From: Mycobacterium sp.
GTDB taxonomy: Bacteria; Actinomycetota; Actinomycetes; Mycobacteriales; Mycobacteriaceae
DNA: 64,000 nucleotides
Assembly: GCA_003987775.1 (NCBI GenBank)
Contig: RXJD01000003.1
Span: 220,841-284,840, forward strand
Direction of reading: 5' to 3'
This document shows, in pieces, positions 15,609-24,556 of the stretch. Below the pieces are notes generated by a model. That model ran no database searches. It was not told where the DNA came from and saw only the letters and a program-made list of their open reading frames with translations. The first letter of the stretch is position 1. Every line of letters begins with the position of its first letter. Position numbers and translations under genes: made by a program.

Positions 15609-17068
15609 TGGCCACCTCCTGCTGGGTTCGGTGCGGCGGGCAGCACGGCCGGCAGTGGTGCCAGCGGTTCCGTCCGGGCCCCCGGTGGTGCGTTGGGCGG
15701 CAACGGCATTGGGGTGCCGGGGACCGCCGGAGGCGGGTCGCCCGGGCGTCCGGCAATCGGGACCCCCGGTGATAGCGGCGGACCGGCCGGGTTGGGTGGT
15801 GAAGTCGCCACCGCGACCGGACCCGGGTAGCCGCCACCCCCGAACGGGCCGAACGTCAGCCCGGCGCACGGCAACGGGTTGTCCGGCCGCGGCAGGCCGT
15901 CGGCCGCGGGGGTGTACGCGCAGGGTGAGCCAGGCGGGACGGCCGGACCCGGATGCTCCGCAGTGCCCTCGAGCACGGGCGGTGCCGGCGGCGGTGCGCC
16001 GTTGGGGAATCGGGTGCCGTTCGGGTCCGGCCATTGGAACGCCGGCAATCCGGCACTGCGCCAGAAGTTTTCGGGATCGATGCCGCGCTTCTTGAACGCG
16101 GCGTCCACCCACGGTTGCAGCGCCTGATACGGCACGAGGTTGAAGATCGCCGCCTTGACATACGGCCCGGAGGATACGATTTCGGAAAGCGACGCCACGA
16201 ACTTGCCGAGTTCGGTGACGGTCGTGGTCAGGTCGTCCTTGCGCTGGACCAGCACCTCGCTGACCGTGTTCACCTGCTTGAGCACCGTGTTCAGGTTCGG
16301 GTTGTCGTTGATCAGTCCCTGCACCTGGGTGGTGACCGTCCTGATGTTGTCGAGCAGGGCGGCGACGGCTTGCGAGCGCTGGTTGATCGCGGCGAGCAGT
16401 GTCTGGGCGTTCACCAACAGCCGATTGATCTGCTCGCCGTGCACACCGAGTACCCCGGCGACCTTGCTGACCTCGCCGAGCAGATGCTGGATGCGTTCGT
16501 CGCGCTTGCCGACGGTGTCGGCGAATCGCTGCACGCCGTCGAGCGCTGCGCTCAGGTGCGGGTGGGTCTGTTCGACCGTCTGGGACAGTACCTGCAGCGA
16601 GCGTTTGACCGTGTCGATGTCCCAACCGCCGGCGGCGTTCGTGGCGTCCAGGAACGCGTCGTAGATCTGGTACGGAGTGCTGGTCTGGCCGACCGGCAAG
16701 GTCCCGCCCGGGCGCAACGACTGTTCGCCGCGCGGTTCGATCTCCACCACCTTCTTGCCCAGGATGGTGTCGGTCCGGATCGAGAGCCGACTCTTGGTAC
16801 CAATCGTGTTGTCCCCGAGAGTGAATCGCACCACCACATGACCGGTCGCGATCTTGATCTCCTGCACGACACCGACGTCCATGCCGGTGATGCGGACCTT
16901 GTCACCGCGATGCAGGCCGCCCGAATCGGTGAACTCGCCGTAGTACCGCGGTTCGGCGAAGATCATCGGCAGACTGGTGAAGCATTGGCCCACCGCGGTG
17001 ACCAGTGCCGTCAGCACGATCGCCAGCACGCCGGTGCGAACCCGGTTCGGCGCTTGCAGGGTCCTCAT
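15605..17068 (-). CDS. mceC: MceC-type mammalian cell entry protein
   Basis: A 487-residue protein with anchor (about 14-35), MCE domain (about 43-120: GGLHRGDKVRITGMDVG, GKKVVEIEPRG), helical region and a long proline/glycine-rich C-terminus (about 370-487). The ATG at 17068 overlaps the mceB stop as ATGA and is preferred over an in-frame start four codons upstream. The proline-rich tail is usual for MceC. Confidence 0.93.
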   Translation of the reverse strand: MRTLQAPNRVRTGVLAIVLTALVTAVGQCFTSLPMIFAEPRYYGEFTDSGGLHRGDKVRITGMDVGVVQEIKIATGHVVVRFTLGDNTIGTKSRLSIRTDTILGKKVVEIEPRGEQSLRPGGTLPVGQTSTPYQIYDAFLDATNAAGGWDIDTVKRSLQVLSQTVEQTHPHLSAALDGVQRFADTVGKRDERIQHLLGEVSKVAGVLGVHGEQINRLLVNAQTLLAAINQRSQAVAALLDNIRTVTTQVQGLINDNPNLNTVLKQVNTVSEVLVQRKDDLTTTVTELGKFVASLSEIVSSGPYVKAAIFNLVPYQALQPWVDAAFKKRGIDPENFWRSAGLPAFQWPDPNGTRFPNGAPPPAPPVLEGTAEHPGPAVPPGSPCAYTPAADGLPRPDNPLPCAGLTFGPFGGGGYPGPVAVATSPPNPAGPPLSPGVPIAGRPGDPPPAVPGTPMPLPPNAPPGARTEPLAPLPAVLPAAPNPAGGGQ

Positions 17069-18105
17069 TGCGGTGTGCACCTGCCGGTCGGTTGCTGGGT
17101 CAGCCGGACTTTGCGGACCGGGCCGCCGGGCTGCAGGCCGTTGAGGGTGACGGTGACGTCGCAGAGATACAGATTGATGAAGTCGCCGTAGGTGCCTGCG
17201 CTGCGTCCCAACAGGGTGAGGGCGGTCGGCAGCTTGTGCAGGAGGTCGTCCAGCTCACTGCTGCCGTCCACCAGCGGTTGCAACACGCCCTGTGCCGAGG
17301 ACACCGTGGTGCGCAGCAACGGCCGGTTGTCGGCCAGCAGGTTGGTCAGCCGGCCCGAGACGTTGCTCAGGTTCGCGACGCTGTCCGCAAGTGGCTCAGC
17401 CTGATTCGACAGCCCGGTGATCAGGTTCTCCAGGTTGACGACCGTCGCATCGACTTGCCCCGCCTGTTTGACGATCGAATCCAGCACGGTATCAAGGTTT
17501 TTCACGACCGCCCCGATCGCCTCGTCCCGGTCGGCCAGGGCGGAGGTGAGGCGCGCCGTGTGGTCCAGGATGTCGTTGATGGTGCCGCCCTGTCCCTGGA
17601 ACACCGTGATGATTGCCGAGGCGATGGTGTTGACCTTCGCGGGATCCAGGGCGCGAAACACCGGCCGGAACCCGCCGATCAGCGCGTCGAGGTCGAGGGC
17701 CGGTTCGGTGCGCTGCAGCGGGATACGACTGCCCGGGGGCAGCAACCGGTCGACCCCATCCCCGGTGCCTCGCTTGAGCTCCAGGTAGCGATCGCCGATC
17801 AGATTGGCATAGCGGATCGATGCGATGGTCGATTGATACAGCGGCAGTGCACGGTCCACGGTAAAACGCACCCGAATGTGTCTGCCACCGTCGACGAGTT
17901 GCAGGCTCTTCACCTTGCCGACCTCGACGCCGGACGCGCGGACGAACTGGCCGGCCCGCAAGCCGCTCCCGGACGCGAAGTCCGCAGAATAGTCGTCGGC
18001 GTTTTCGAAGCGGATCTGGCCGAAGATCACGATGGTGATGGCCGTGAAGAGCAGCAGCACCACGGACAGAGCTGCGAGTTTGATCGCGGTCGACGTCAGC
18101 TTCAT
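17065..18105 (-). CDS. mceB: MceB-type mammalian cell entry protein
   Basis: A 346-residue protein beginning MKLTSTAIKLAAL, with an anchor at about 7-26, an MCE domain at about 35-115 (GLRAGQFVRASGVEVGKV, YANLIGDRYLEL) and a helical domain ending in a short Cys-containing tail (YLCDVTVTLNG). The ATG at 18105 overlaps the mceA stop as ATGA; upstream codons in the same frame lie within mceA and lack homology. Confidence 0.93.
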   Translation of the reverse strand: MKLTSTAIKLAALSVVLLLFTAITIVIFGQIRFENADDYSADFASGSGLRAGQFVRASGVEVGKVKSLQLVDGGRHIRVRFTVDRALPLYQSTIASIRYANLIGDRYLELKRGTGDGVDRLLPPGSRIPLQRTEPALDLDALIGGFRPVFRALDPAKVNTIASAIITVFQGQGGTINDILDHTARLTSALADRDEAIGAVVKNLDTVLDSIVKQAGQVDATVVNLENLITGLSNQAEPLADSVANLSNVSGRLTNLLADNRPLLRTTVSSAQGVLQPLVDGSSELDDLLHKLPTALTLLGRSAGTYGDFINLYLCDVTVTLNGLQPGGPVRKVRLTQQPTGRCTPQ

Positions 18106-19319
18106 GGGTTGATCGTGTTCTCCCCCATTTGACGTCCCCAGACGTATTCGATCGCCCACGGTGAACCGATTTCGAAATGGTTGTAGGGGGCGATGCTGGC
18201 TCCGGTGTCGAGCACCAACGCCGGCGCCGGCCAAAGGTCCCGGGTGATGGTCTGCCAGCAGCCGGGTGCACCGCCGGGCCCGCCGCGCGCATTGACCCTC
18301 GGCAGGTTCTCCGGGAATACGTAGGGATTGGTGCCACCGACGATCTGGGTGTGCGCCCGCAACGAGTATCCGTTGCCGGTGCCTTCGGCGGCGGCGACCG
18401 CCGGCGCCACCTGCGCCGCGTTGCGGATGCTGCAGAACAGTTCGGGGCTGTAGGTGTCGAGTAGACCTGTCGTCGGCGCCAATTGAGTCAGCGTCCGCGC
18501 CAGCGGCTCACGACTGCGGTCCACCACATCGGCACCGGTGTTGGCGAAGCCGATGGCCGCCAACAATGTTGCGTCCAACTGCTGTTGCTGCTCGTTGAGG
18601 GTGCGCGCGGTGGTCGTCACGTTGGACAGGAGATTCCACAGGTCCGGTGACGAGTCAGCCAGTGTGTCGGCGACCCGGGCCAGCTGGCGAACGTCATGGC
18701 CGAGCTGGTCCATCTTCGGGTTCAGGTTGTCGAGGACCTTGTTGCCGTTTTCCAGCGAAGTCCCGAACTTGCTGCCCAACCCCGACAAGGCTTCGGCGGT
18801 CCCGCTCAGCGTGAGGTTCAGCTTCACCGGATCCACCGACTGCGCGATGGATGTCAGCGTCTGGAAGACGGTGTTGATCTCGGTGGACACCGACGTCGCG
18901 TCGATCACGTCGCCCCTGCCGATCGGTGCTCCGGGATCCTTCGGGGAGGCCAGTGCGACGAACTTCCCGCCGAACACCGTGGTCGCCTTGATCGAGGCGA
19001 CTACATTGACCGGAATCAGCTGCAGGTATTCCGGCGACACGTCCAGGGTGAACTTGGCCGCGGGCTTGCCGCCGTGCTCGATTTCACTGATGCTGCCGAC
19101 CTTGCCGATCTCGACCCCGTTGAACGTCACCTTCGAACCGGTTCCGACGAGAAGGCCCGCGCGGTCCGAGACCAGCGTCAGCGACTCCTTCGGGGTGAAA
19201 CCCCCGCCGAACTGGACGAAGGCCAGAATGCCCAACACGATCAGGACCGCCAGCCCGATGGCCCCGGCGATTTTGAACGGCGGATTCCGGGGCCCAGTTC
19301 CCATGAACGCTGTCGTCAT
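18102..19319 (-). CDS. mceA: MceA-type mammalian cell entry protein
   Basis: A 405-residue first MCE subunit. The anchor is at about 15-37, the MCE domain at about 42-125 (LLVGTGSKVTFNGVEIGKVG, GGKFVALASP) and the helical domain at about 140-290. The C-terminal part has ELFCSIRNAAQ and APGCWQT cysteines. It starts 5 bp after the yrbEB stop. A second ATG five codons in is possible. Sub-family (mce1-9) cannot be fixed by eye. Confidence 0.93.
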   Translation of the reverse strand: MTTAFMGTGPRNPPFKIAGAIGLAVLIVLGILAFVQFGGGFTPKESLTLVSDRAGLLVGTGSKVTFNGVEIGKVGSISEIEHGGKPAAKFTLDVSPEYLQLIPVNVVASIKATTVFGGKFVALASPKDPGAPIGRGDVIDATSVSTEINTVFQTLTSIAQSVDPVKLNLTLSGTAEALSGLGSKFGTSLENGNKVLDNLNPKMDQLGHDVRQLARVADTLADSSPDLWNLLSNVTTTARTLNEQQQQLDATLLAAIGFANTGADVVDRSREPLARTLTQLAPTTGLLDTYSPELFCSIRNAAQVAPAVAAAEGTGNGYSLRAHTQIVGGTNPYVFPENLPRVNARGGPGGAPGCWQTITRDLWPAPALVLDTGASIAPYNHFEIGSPWAIEYVWGRQMGENTINP

Positions 19320-19324
19320 CGCCG

Positions 19325-20191
19325 TTACACCGTGAGGTTGAAATTCGGGTCGACGCCGTACAGCGCCAACGAAGCGAACATGGCCAGGACCACTACCGCG
19401 ACCAACGAGAACCGCATCGACCGGCCGACGCTCTCCCCGACACCGACCGGACCGCCGGCCGCGGTGTAGCCGTAGTAGCAGTGCGTGACCATCACGATGA
19501 CGGCGATGACCACGGCAACGGCGAACGACCAGAACACGTCTTCGGGCCGCAGGAAGGTCTGGAAATAGTGGCTGTAGGTGCCGGTGGACTGCCGGTAGAG
19601 CATCGTCGTGACAACCTGCGGGGACAGGAACGCCATGACCATCGACAGCGCGTACAGCGGCAGGATCACGACGGTCGCGGCGGTGATCCGGGTCGACGCC
19701 AAGAACGCAATCGAGTTGACCCCCATCACTTCCAGCGCATCGATCTCCTCGCTGATCCGCATCGCACCCAACTCGGCGGTGGCGCCGGCGCCGACCGTCG
19801 CCGCCAGCGCGATGCCCGTCACCACCGGCGCGGCGATGCGCACATTGACCAGGGCGGCGAAGAAGCCGGTGAACACCCCGACGCCGATGTTGCCCAGCGA
19901 AGCGAAGCCCTGGATGGCGACCAGCGACGCGCCCGACAGCGTCACGAACGCGACGATCGCGGCGGTGCCACCGATCACCGCCAGCGCCCCGGTGCCCATG
20001 CCGATCTGCGCGATGAGCCGGATGGTCTCGGCGCGGTAGCGCCGCAGCGCCAGCGGGATCTGCCCGGCACTGATCACCGTGAACCAGAGCATCCGCCCGA
20101 ACGCGTCGAGGCCGCGGCCGGCACCCCCGGCGTAACGTTCGAAGCCGGCGCGTGCCCGTGGGAAGGGGCTGGCCACGACGGCGGTGGCCAT
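19325..20191 (-). CDS. yrbEB: YrbEB (MlaE-type) Mce permease subunit
   Basis: A 288-residue integral membrane permease of the MlaE/YrbE family with about five to six membrane segments. It has the conserved cytoplasmic signature ISEEIDALEVMGVNS before the last helices, which couples to the ATPase Mkl/MceG. No ATPase gene is present here, as is normal for mycobacterial mce loci. The ATG at 20191 follows the yrbEA stop by one base; the longer upstream frame lies inside yrbEA. Confidence 0.93.
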   Translation of the reverse strand: MATAVVASPFPRARAGFERYAGGAGRGLDAFGRMLWFTVISAGQIPLALRRYRAETIRLIAQIGMGTGALAVIGGTAAIVAFVTLSGASLVAIQGFASLGNIGVGVFTGFFAALVNVRIAAPVVTGIALAATVGAGATAELGAMRISEEIDALEVMGVNSIAFLASTRITAATVVILPLYALSMVMAFLSPQVVTTMLYRQSTGTYSHYFQTFLRPEDVFWSFAVAVVIAVIVMVTHCYYGYTAAGGPVGVGESVGRSMRFSLVAVVVLAMFASLALYGVDPNFNLTV

Positions 20192-20192
20192 G

Positions 20193-20990
20193 TCAGTGCC
20201 CCGATCCGAAGCGCACGCCGATGGTCGTGAGGATGACGTTGACGGCGAACAGGGCCAGTACGCACAGCACGACCGTCTCGTTGACGGCAACCCCGACGCC
20301 CTTGGGACCGCCCGAGACGGTCAGACCGCGGTAACAGCCGACCAGGCCCGCGATAAGACCGAAGGACACCGCTTTGGTCATGGCGATGACCACTTCAGGC
20401 AAGCCTGTGACGAGGGTCAGGGTGGACAGGAAGGCGCCGCCCGAAACATGTTGGAGGTAAACGCTGAAAAGGAAGCTGCCGACCAACCCGACGATGATCA
20501 CCAGGCTGTTGAGCAGGCTGGCGACCACGGTGGCGGCCAGCACGCGGGGCACCACCAGGCGGTGGATGGGATCGATGCCCATCACCTCCAGAGCGTCGAT
20601 CTCCTCTCGGATGGTCCGCGCGCCCAAGTCGGCACAGATAGCGGTGGAACCGGTGCCCGCGACCACCAGCACGGTGGTCAGCGGACCAAGCTGCGTAACA
20701 GCGCCCAGCGCCGCGCCCGCGCCGGAGATGTCCGCTGCGCCGAACTCGGCCAGCAACAAGTTCAGGGTGAAGGTCAACAGGACCGTCAGCGGTATCGCCG
20801 CCATGATGGTCGGCAGGATCGTCACGCGCAGCAGAAACCAGCTCTGGAAGATCAATTCGCGCCAGCCCAGCGGCCAGCGGAAAAGCGCCTTGCCGGTCAG
20901 TGCCGACATCCGGGCGAAGCCCCCGACCATCGCCAGCGGGCCTTTCAACTGGCCAGCGATGGAGCTGCCCAATCCCGTCGTGGCGGTCAT
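20193..20990 (-). CDS. yrbEA: YrbEA (MlaE-type) Mce permease subunit
   Basis: A 265-residue permease, the first gene of the Mce operon, with the IREEIDALEVMGIDPIHRLVVPR signature region before its C-terminal helices and about five membrane segments. An AGGACG-like ribosome-binding site lies just upstream of the ATG. It pairs with YrbEB to form the inner-membrane part of the lipid importer. The promoter should lie within 20991-21444. Confidence 0.93.
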   Translation of the reverse strand: MTATTGLGSSIAGQLKGPLAMVGGFARMSALTGKALFRWPLGWRELIFQSWFLLRVTILPTIMAAIPLTVLLTFTLNLLLAEFGAADISGAGAALGAVTQLGPLTTVLVVAGTGSTAICADLGARTIREEIDALEVMGIDPIHRLVVPRVLAATVVASLLNSLVIIVGLVGSFLFSVYLQHVSGGAFLSTLTLVTGLPEVVIAMTKAVSFGLIAGLVGCYRGLTVSGGPKGVGVAVNETVVLCVLALFAVNVILTTIGVRFGSGH

Positions 20991-21444
20991 TGTCGTCCTG
21001 TCACGACGGAAGCGCCCGAGCGAAAAGCCGGTGATGGTCCGAGCATCAGGTGCGCCTCCTCCCCGATCGCCGGACCACCGACCGCCCGGTCACGTCACTG
21101 TCGCAACACCAGGTTGGTAATCGGTTGGTGTGACGGTCCGGGGGGTACCACAGCAGGCCCGGTGAAGCCACGAAACCCCGCTTGCCGCTGGTGATGTCGA
21201 AGTGCTCACCACTTTCGCCACCCATGCTGGTTACCCCTGTCTGGTGCTGTGTGACCGTTACTGTGGCAACTCGGGATCCGGTGACGTCGCATCGTTCCGG
21301 ACCACGGAACGATCGCTATGCCGGAGCGGCGCCTCGTCGGACCGCTGGACGTCAGGCAAGCGGGGATGGCAGCCCGGCGGAGCATCGACGCGCCGCGTGA
21401 GGTAACCGCCGGTCGCGGGCGTCCGCAATGTAACACTTGTCAAC
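20991..21444. other. Intergenic region between the mce operon and the TetR gene
   Basis: About 450 bp without a convincing gene; small frames here have no coding character. It must hold the promoter of the minus-strand yrbE-mce operon and that of the plus-strand TetR gene. It contains the 9-bp inverted repeat at 21291-21313 and a weaker ACACCA/TGGTGT dyad at 21106-21131. Confidence 0.7.
21291..21313. promoter_or_regulatory. Perfect 9-bp inverted repeat (operator candidate)
   Basis: ATCGTTCCG, then GACCA, then CGGAACGAT: perfect 9-bp arms with a 5-bp centre in the mce/TetR intergenic region. There is no T-run, so it looks like a protein-binding palindrome rather than a terminator. It lies about 300 bp upstream of yrbEA and 130 bp upstream of the TetR gene. 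The regulator is unknown. Confidence 0.5.
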
Positions 21445-21445
21445 A
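21429..21445. promoter_or_regulatory. TetR auto-operator candidate overlapping its own start
   Basis: TGTAACACTTGTCAACA, whose last base is the A of the TetR start codon. It shares TGTnAnnnnTGTCAACA with the site at 22101-22117 before the efflux gene. Its position suggests autorepression. Confidence 0.5.
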
Positions 21446-22056
21446 TGGCGTCCACTTCCTACCACCACGGCAACCTGCGGCAGGCGCTACTGGAACATGC
21501 GGTGCAGCTGGCAAAGGCCGGCGGGCCGGACGCGGTGGTGCTGCGCGACGTGCAACGGGCGGCCGGCGTGAGCAACTCCGCGGCATACCGGCACTACTCA
21601 GACCGGCAGGCGCTGCTGGGCGCGGTTCAGGTGTACGCGATGACGTTGCTGGGTGAGGCGATGCAGGAGTCAATCGCCGCGGTCCCCAATCGCGGCCCCC
21701 GCAATCGTCGCGCCCTCGCCCGGTTGCGCGCCACCGGCCAGGCCTACGTGGACTTCGCCCTCGCCGAACCTGGCCTATTCCGAACGGCATTCGCCCCAGA
21801 CGGGCCCAAGGAGACCGACTCGACCGTCGCAACAGACCGTCACCCGTTCTACATTCTCAGCCGCTGCATCGACGACCTGGTCGCCACCGGCGTGCTGACC
21901 CCGAGCCGGCGGGACGGCCTGGACGAGGCCGCCTGGGCGGCCGTACACGGTCTGGCCTCGTTATATCTCGACGGGCCGCTGGCAGCTGCGGACGCCGACC
22001 GCAAGAAATTGATCACCGACCGGCTGCTCGACACCATCGAAGGCGGCATCCGCTAG
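21445..22056 (+). CDS. TetR/AcrR-family regulator
   Basis: A 203-residue TetR protein. The N-terminal helix-turn-helix is at about 8-55, with LRDVQRAAGVSNSAAYRHYSDRQALL as the recognition region. The C-terminal part resembles the WHG (TetR_C_13/33-like) domain with AWAAVHGLASLYLDG. It precedes a DHA2 efflux pump by 76 bp, a gap bounded by an inverted pair of TGTCAACA sites, with another such site at its own start. It most likely represses itself and the pump, released by a pump substrate. A role on the divergent mce operon is possible but not shown. Confidence 0.9.
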   Translation: MASTSYHHGNLRQALLEHAVQLAKAGGPDAVVLRDVQRAAGVSNSAAYRHYSDRQALLGAVQVYAMTLLGEAMQESIAAVPNRGPRNRRALARLRATGQAYVDFALAEPGLFRTAFAPDGPKETDSTVATDRHPFYILSRCIDDLVATGVLTPSRRDGLDEAAWAAVHGLASLYLDGPLAAADADRKKLITDRLLDTIEGGIR

Positions 22057-22063
22057 GCGCAAA

Positions 22064-22117
22064 TGTTGACACCGATAACTTCCGATGTCATGCTTGCCGA
22101 TGTTATTGCTGTCAACA
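22064..22117. promoter_or_regulatory. Inverted operator pair in front of the efflux gene
   Basis: Two related 17-bp sites in opposite orientation: 22064-22080 reads on the minus strand AGTTATCGGTGTCAACA, and 22101-22117 reads on the plus strand TGTTATTGCTGTCAACA. The outer 8 bases are perfect inverted repeats TGTTGACA/TGTCAACA. They flank the stretch where the promoter of the pump gene would sit. Confidence 0.6.
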
Positions 22118-22132
22118 TAAGGCGGACCCCTG

Positions 22133-23689
22133 ATGAGTATCGATGCCCCCGAGCTTTCCCCGGTCGAGTCGCCACCCGTGCGGATCCGTCCCGCCGCCGT
22201 GCTGGCCGTCGTGCTGGTCGCCTCTCTGGCGATCAATGTCGAGACCACGATCGTCAATGTTGCTCTACCAACCCTGAATTCGGCGCTCGGGGCGTCCACG
22301 CGCGGGTTGCAGTGGATCGTCGACGCCTACAATCTCGCGTTCGCCGCGCTGGTGTTGGCCGGCGGCACCGTCGGGGATAAGTTCGGCCGCCGCGGGACCC
22401 TGATCGCCGGGCTCGTGCTCTTCGCATTGAGTAGCGCCGGCGCGGCACTGTGCACGACGACCGGATCCCTGATCGCGATGCGGGTGGTGATGGGAGTGGC
22501 TTCGGCGTTGATCTATCCGACCACGCTGGCCATCATCACCGACACATTCCGCGAGCCGCGTCAGCGAGCGGTCGCGATCGGCCTGTGGGGCGCGGTGACC
22601 GGCCTCGGCGTGGCGATCGGCCCGATACTCGGCGGCGCGCTGCTCGAAGTGTTCTGGTGGGGAAGCCTTTTCCTGGCGCTGGCGCCCATCGCGCTCGCAG
22701 CGGCTTTCGCTGCGCCCGTCGTCATCCCGGCATCCACGCCTGACCCTGGATCGCGCCTCGATCGTGGCGGACTGGTGCTCTCGGTGGTCATGCTGGGCTC
22801 GTTGGTCTACACCATCATCGAAGCGCCAGAACAGGGCTGGAGCTCGGTACGGACGTTGGCCGGCTTCGCCGTGGCACTCGTGGCCGGCATCGGCTTCGCG
22901 CTGTGGGAGCGGCGGCAAGCCGACCCGCTGATCGACGTCACGCTGTTCACCAATCTGCGTTTCAGCGCGGCCAGCGGGGCCGTCACCGTGGCGTTCTTCG
23001 CCTTGTTCGGGTTCATCTTCCTGATCACGCAGTTCATGCAACAGCTGCAGGGCTTCGGACCGCTGGGCACTGGTGTGCGCATCCTTCCGGTCGCGGTGTC
23101 GATCGCCATCGGATCTGTCCTCGGGACCAGGCTGGCCGTCAGCAGGGTCGGCACCAAAGCCGTTGTCTTCCTTGGACTGCTGATGATGGCCGCGTCCTTC
23201 GCCTGGATCAGCACCTGCGACCTCAGCGTCAGCTACCTCGAGATGGCCGCGCAGATGGTACTGCTGGGCGGTGGCCTGGGCCTGACCACCGCCCCGGCCA
23301 CCGACTCCATCATGGGTGTGGTGCGTCCCGAGCAGGCCGGCGCCGGGTCGGCCGTCAACGACGCCACCCGCCAGGTGGGCGGCACTCTCGGCGTGGCGGT
23401 CATCGGCAGCGTCTTCTCCACCCTCTACATCCGCCACCTCACCGAAAGTCAAGCGCTGCAGCACCTTCCGCAACCGGCTCGATCCGTCGCGCAGGAGGGC
23501 CTGGCCCAGGGTCTGGCCGTGGCGGGCCAATCTCCCGCTTCGATAGCGGACACCGTCCGCACCACCGTCAGCGACGCCTTCCTGTCCGGGATGAGCGCCG
23601 GCTGCCTGACCGCCGCGGCGGTCTGCCTGGCCGGAGCCTTCTTCGTACTCGCCGTGCTGCCGGCACACCCGGTCGGGAGCCGGGCATGA
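22133..23689 (+). CDS. DHA2-family (14-TM) MFS drug efflux transporter
   Basis: A 518-residue major facilitator of the EmrB/QacA type. It has motif A GDKFGRRGTLI after TM2, the D1 motif region VNVALPTL in TM1, the antiporter motif C GLGVAIGPILGGAL in TM5, and about 14 hydrophobic segments. It probably exports a hydrophobic drug or metabolite using the proton gradient. It is followed by an SDR through an ATGA overlap and preceded by its probable TetR repressor. Confidence 0.93.
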   Translation: MSIDAPELSPVESPPVRIRPAAVLAVVLVASLAINVETTIVNVALPTLNSALGASTRGLQWIVDAYNLAFAALVLAGGTVGDKFGRRGTLIAGLVLFALSSAGAALCTTTGSLIAMRVVMGVASALIYPTTLAIITDTFREPRQRAVAIGLWGAVTGLGVAIGPILGGALLEVFWWGSLFLALAPIALAAAFAAPVVIPASTPDPGSRLDRGGLVLSVVMLGSLVYTIIEAPEQGWSSVRTLAGFAVALVAGIGFALWERRQADPLIDVTLFTNLRFSAASGAVTVAFFALFGFIFLITQFMQQLQGFGPLGTGVRILPVAVSIAIGSVLGTRLAVSRVGTKAVVFLGLLMMAASFAWISTCDLSVSYLEMAAQMVLLGGGLGLTTAPATDSIMGVVRPEQAGAGSAVNDATRQVGGTLGVAVIGSVFSTLYIRHLTESQALQHLPQPARSVAQEGLAQGLAVAGQSPASIADTVRTTVSDAFLSGMSAGCLTAAAVCLAGAFFVLAVLPAHPVGSRA

Positions 23690-24462
23690 GCAGGCGCGAC
23701 CAGTACGGACCATGGGCGGTGATCACCGGAGCCAGCGACGGAATCGGCCGCGCCATCGCCAAACGCGTTGCGGCAGAGGGCCTCGATGTCACGCTGGTCG
23801 CCCGCAGTGAAGCGAGGCTGCAGGAGTTGGCCGATGAATTGGAGCGGTCCTACGCGGTCAAGACCCAGGTGGTCGCCGTGGACCTTGGTCAAACATCCGG
23901 ACCGGCAACACTTTTGGATGCGACCAACGGGTTGGAGGTGGGCTTGGCCGTGCTGGCGGCCGGATTCGGGACTGCCGGACCGTTCGCTGACGCGGCCACT
24001 TCGGACGAACTGGAGATGATCGCCGTCAACGTCACCGCCGTCGCACAGCTCGCGCAGGCCTTCGCCGCCCGCATGACCAGACAGCGACGGGGCGGGATTG
24101 TCCTGTTCGGGTCCATCCTCGGCTGGCAGGGAGTGCCGGGCCAGGCGAATTACGCGGCCACCAAAGCATATGTTCAGAGCCTGGCCGAGGGCCTGCACCG
24201 TGAACTCAAGCCCAGCGGCGTCGACGTGCTGTCGGTGGCACCCGGACCGGTACATACCGGCTTCGCGGCACGGGCGGGCCTGACGATGAATTCGGCCGCC
24301 GCTCCCGAAGCGGTGGCCAACGCGATGTGGTCAGCGCTGGGGCGACAGGTGACGGTCGTACCGGGACCGCAGGCAAAGGTCCTGACGGCCTCCCTGAAGC
24401 TACTTCCCCGCGGGATCAGGTCGATGATTCTGGGCCGCGTGATGGCCTCGACGCGGCGCTGA
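23686..24462 (+). CDS. Short-chain dehydrogenase/reductase
   Basis: A 258-residue classical SDR. The cofactor motif TGASDGIG is at about 15-22, then the NNAG-equivalent LAAGFG, a Ser in LFGSILGW and the active-site YAATK. The ATG at 23686 overlaps the transporter stop (ATGA), so it is co-translated with the pump. It resembles SDRs annotated as ketoacyl or ketosteroid reductases; substrate unknown. It may modify the compound exported by the pump. Confidence 0.9.
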   Translation: MSRRDQYGPWAVITGASDGIGRAIAKRVAAEGLDVTLVARSEARLQELADELERSYAVKTQVVAVDLGQTSGPATLLDATNGLEVGLAVLAAGFGTAGPFADAATSDELEMIAVNVTAVAQLAQAFAARMTRQRRGGIVLFGSILGWQGVPGQANYAATKAYVQSLAEGLHRELKPSGVDVLSVAPGPVHTGFAARAGLTMNSAAAPEAVANAMWSALGRQVTVVPGPQAKVLTASLKLLPRGIRSMILGRVMASTRR

Positions 24463-24556
24463 AAAAGTTTCCGCGGAATTTCACCCCGGAGCGGCCCTAC
24501 GCTTTTCTGACATGCGGTGATCCTCGGGCGATGACCGCGTCGGTTCGGAGGTCGAA

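Noticed and set aside
15609-16625. Apparent N-terminal extension of MceD over mceC
   Set aside because: It reads mceC out of frame; the GTGA overlap at 15608-15605 and the anchor sequence fix the MceD start.
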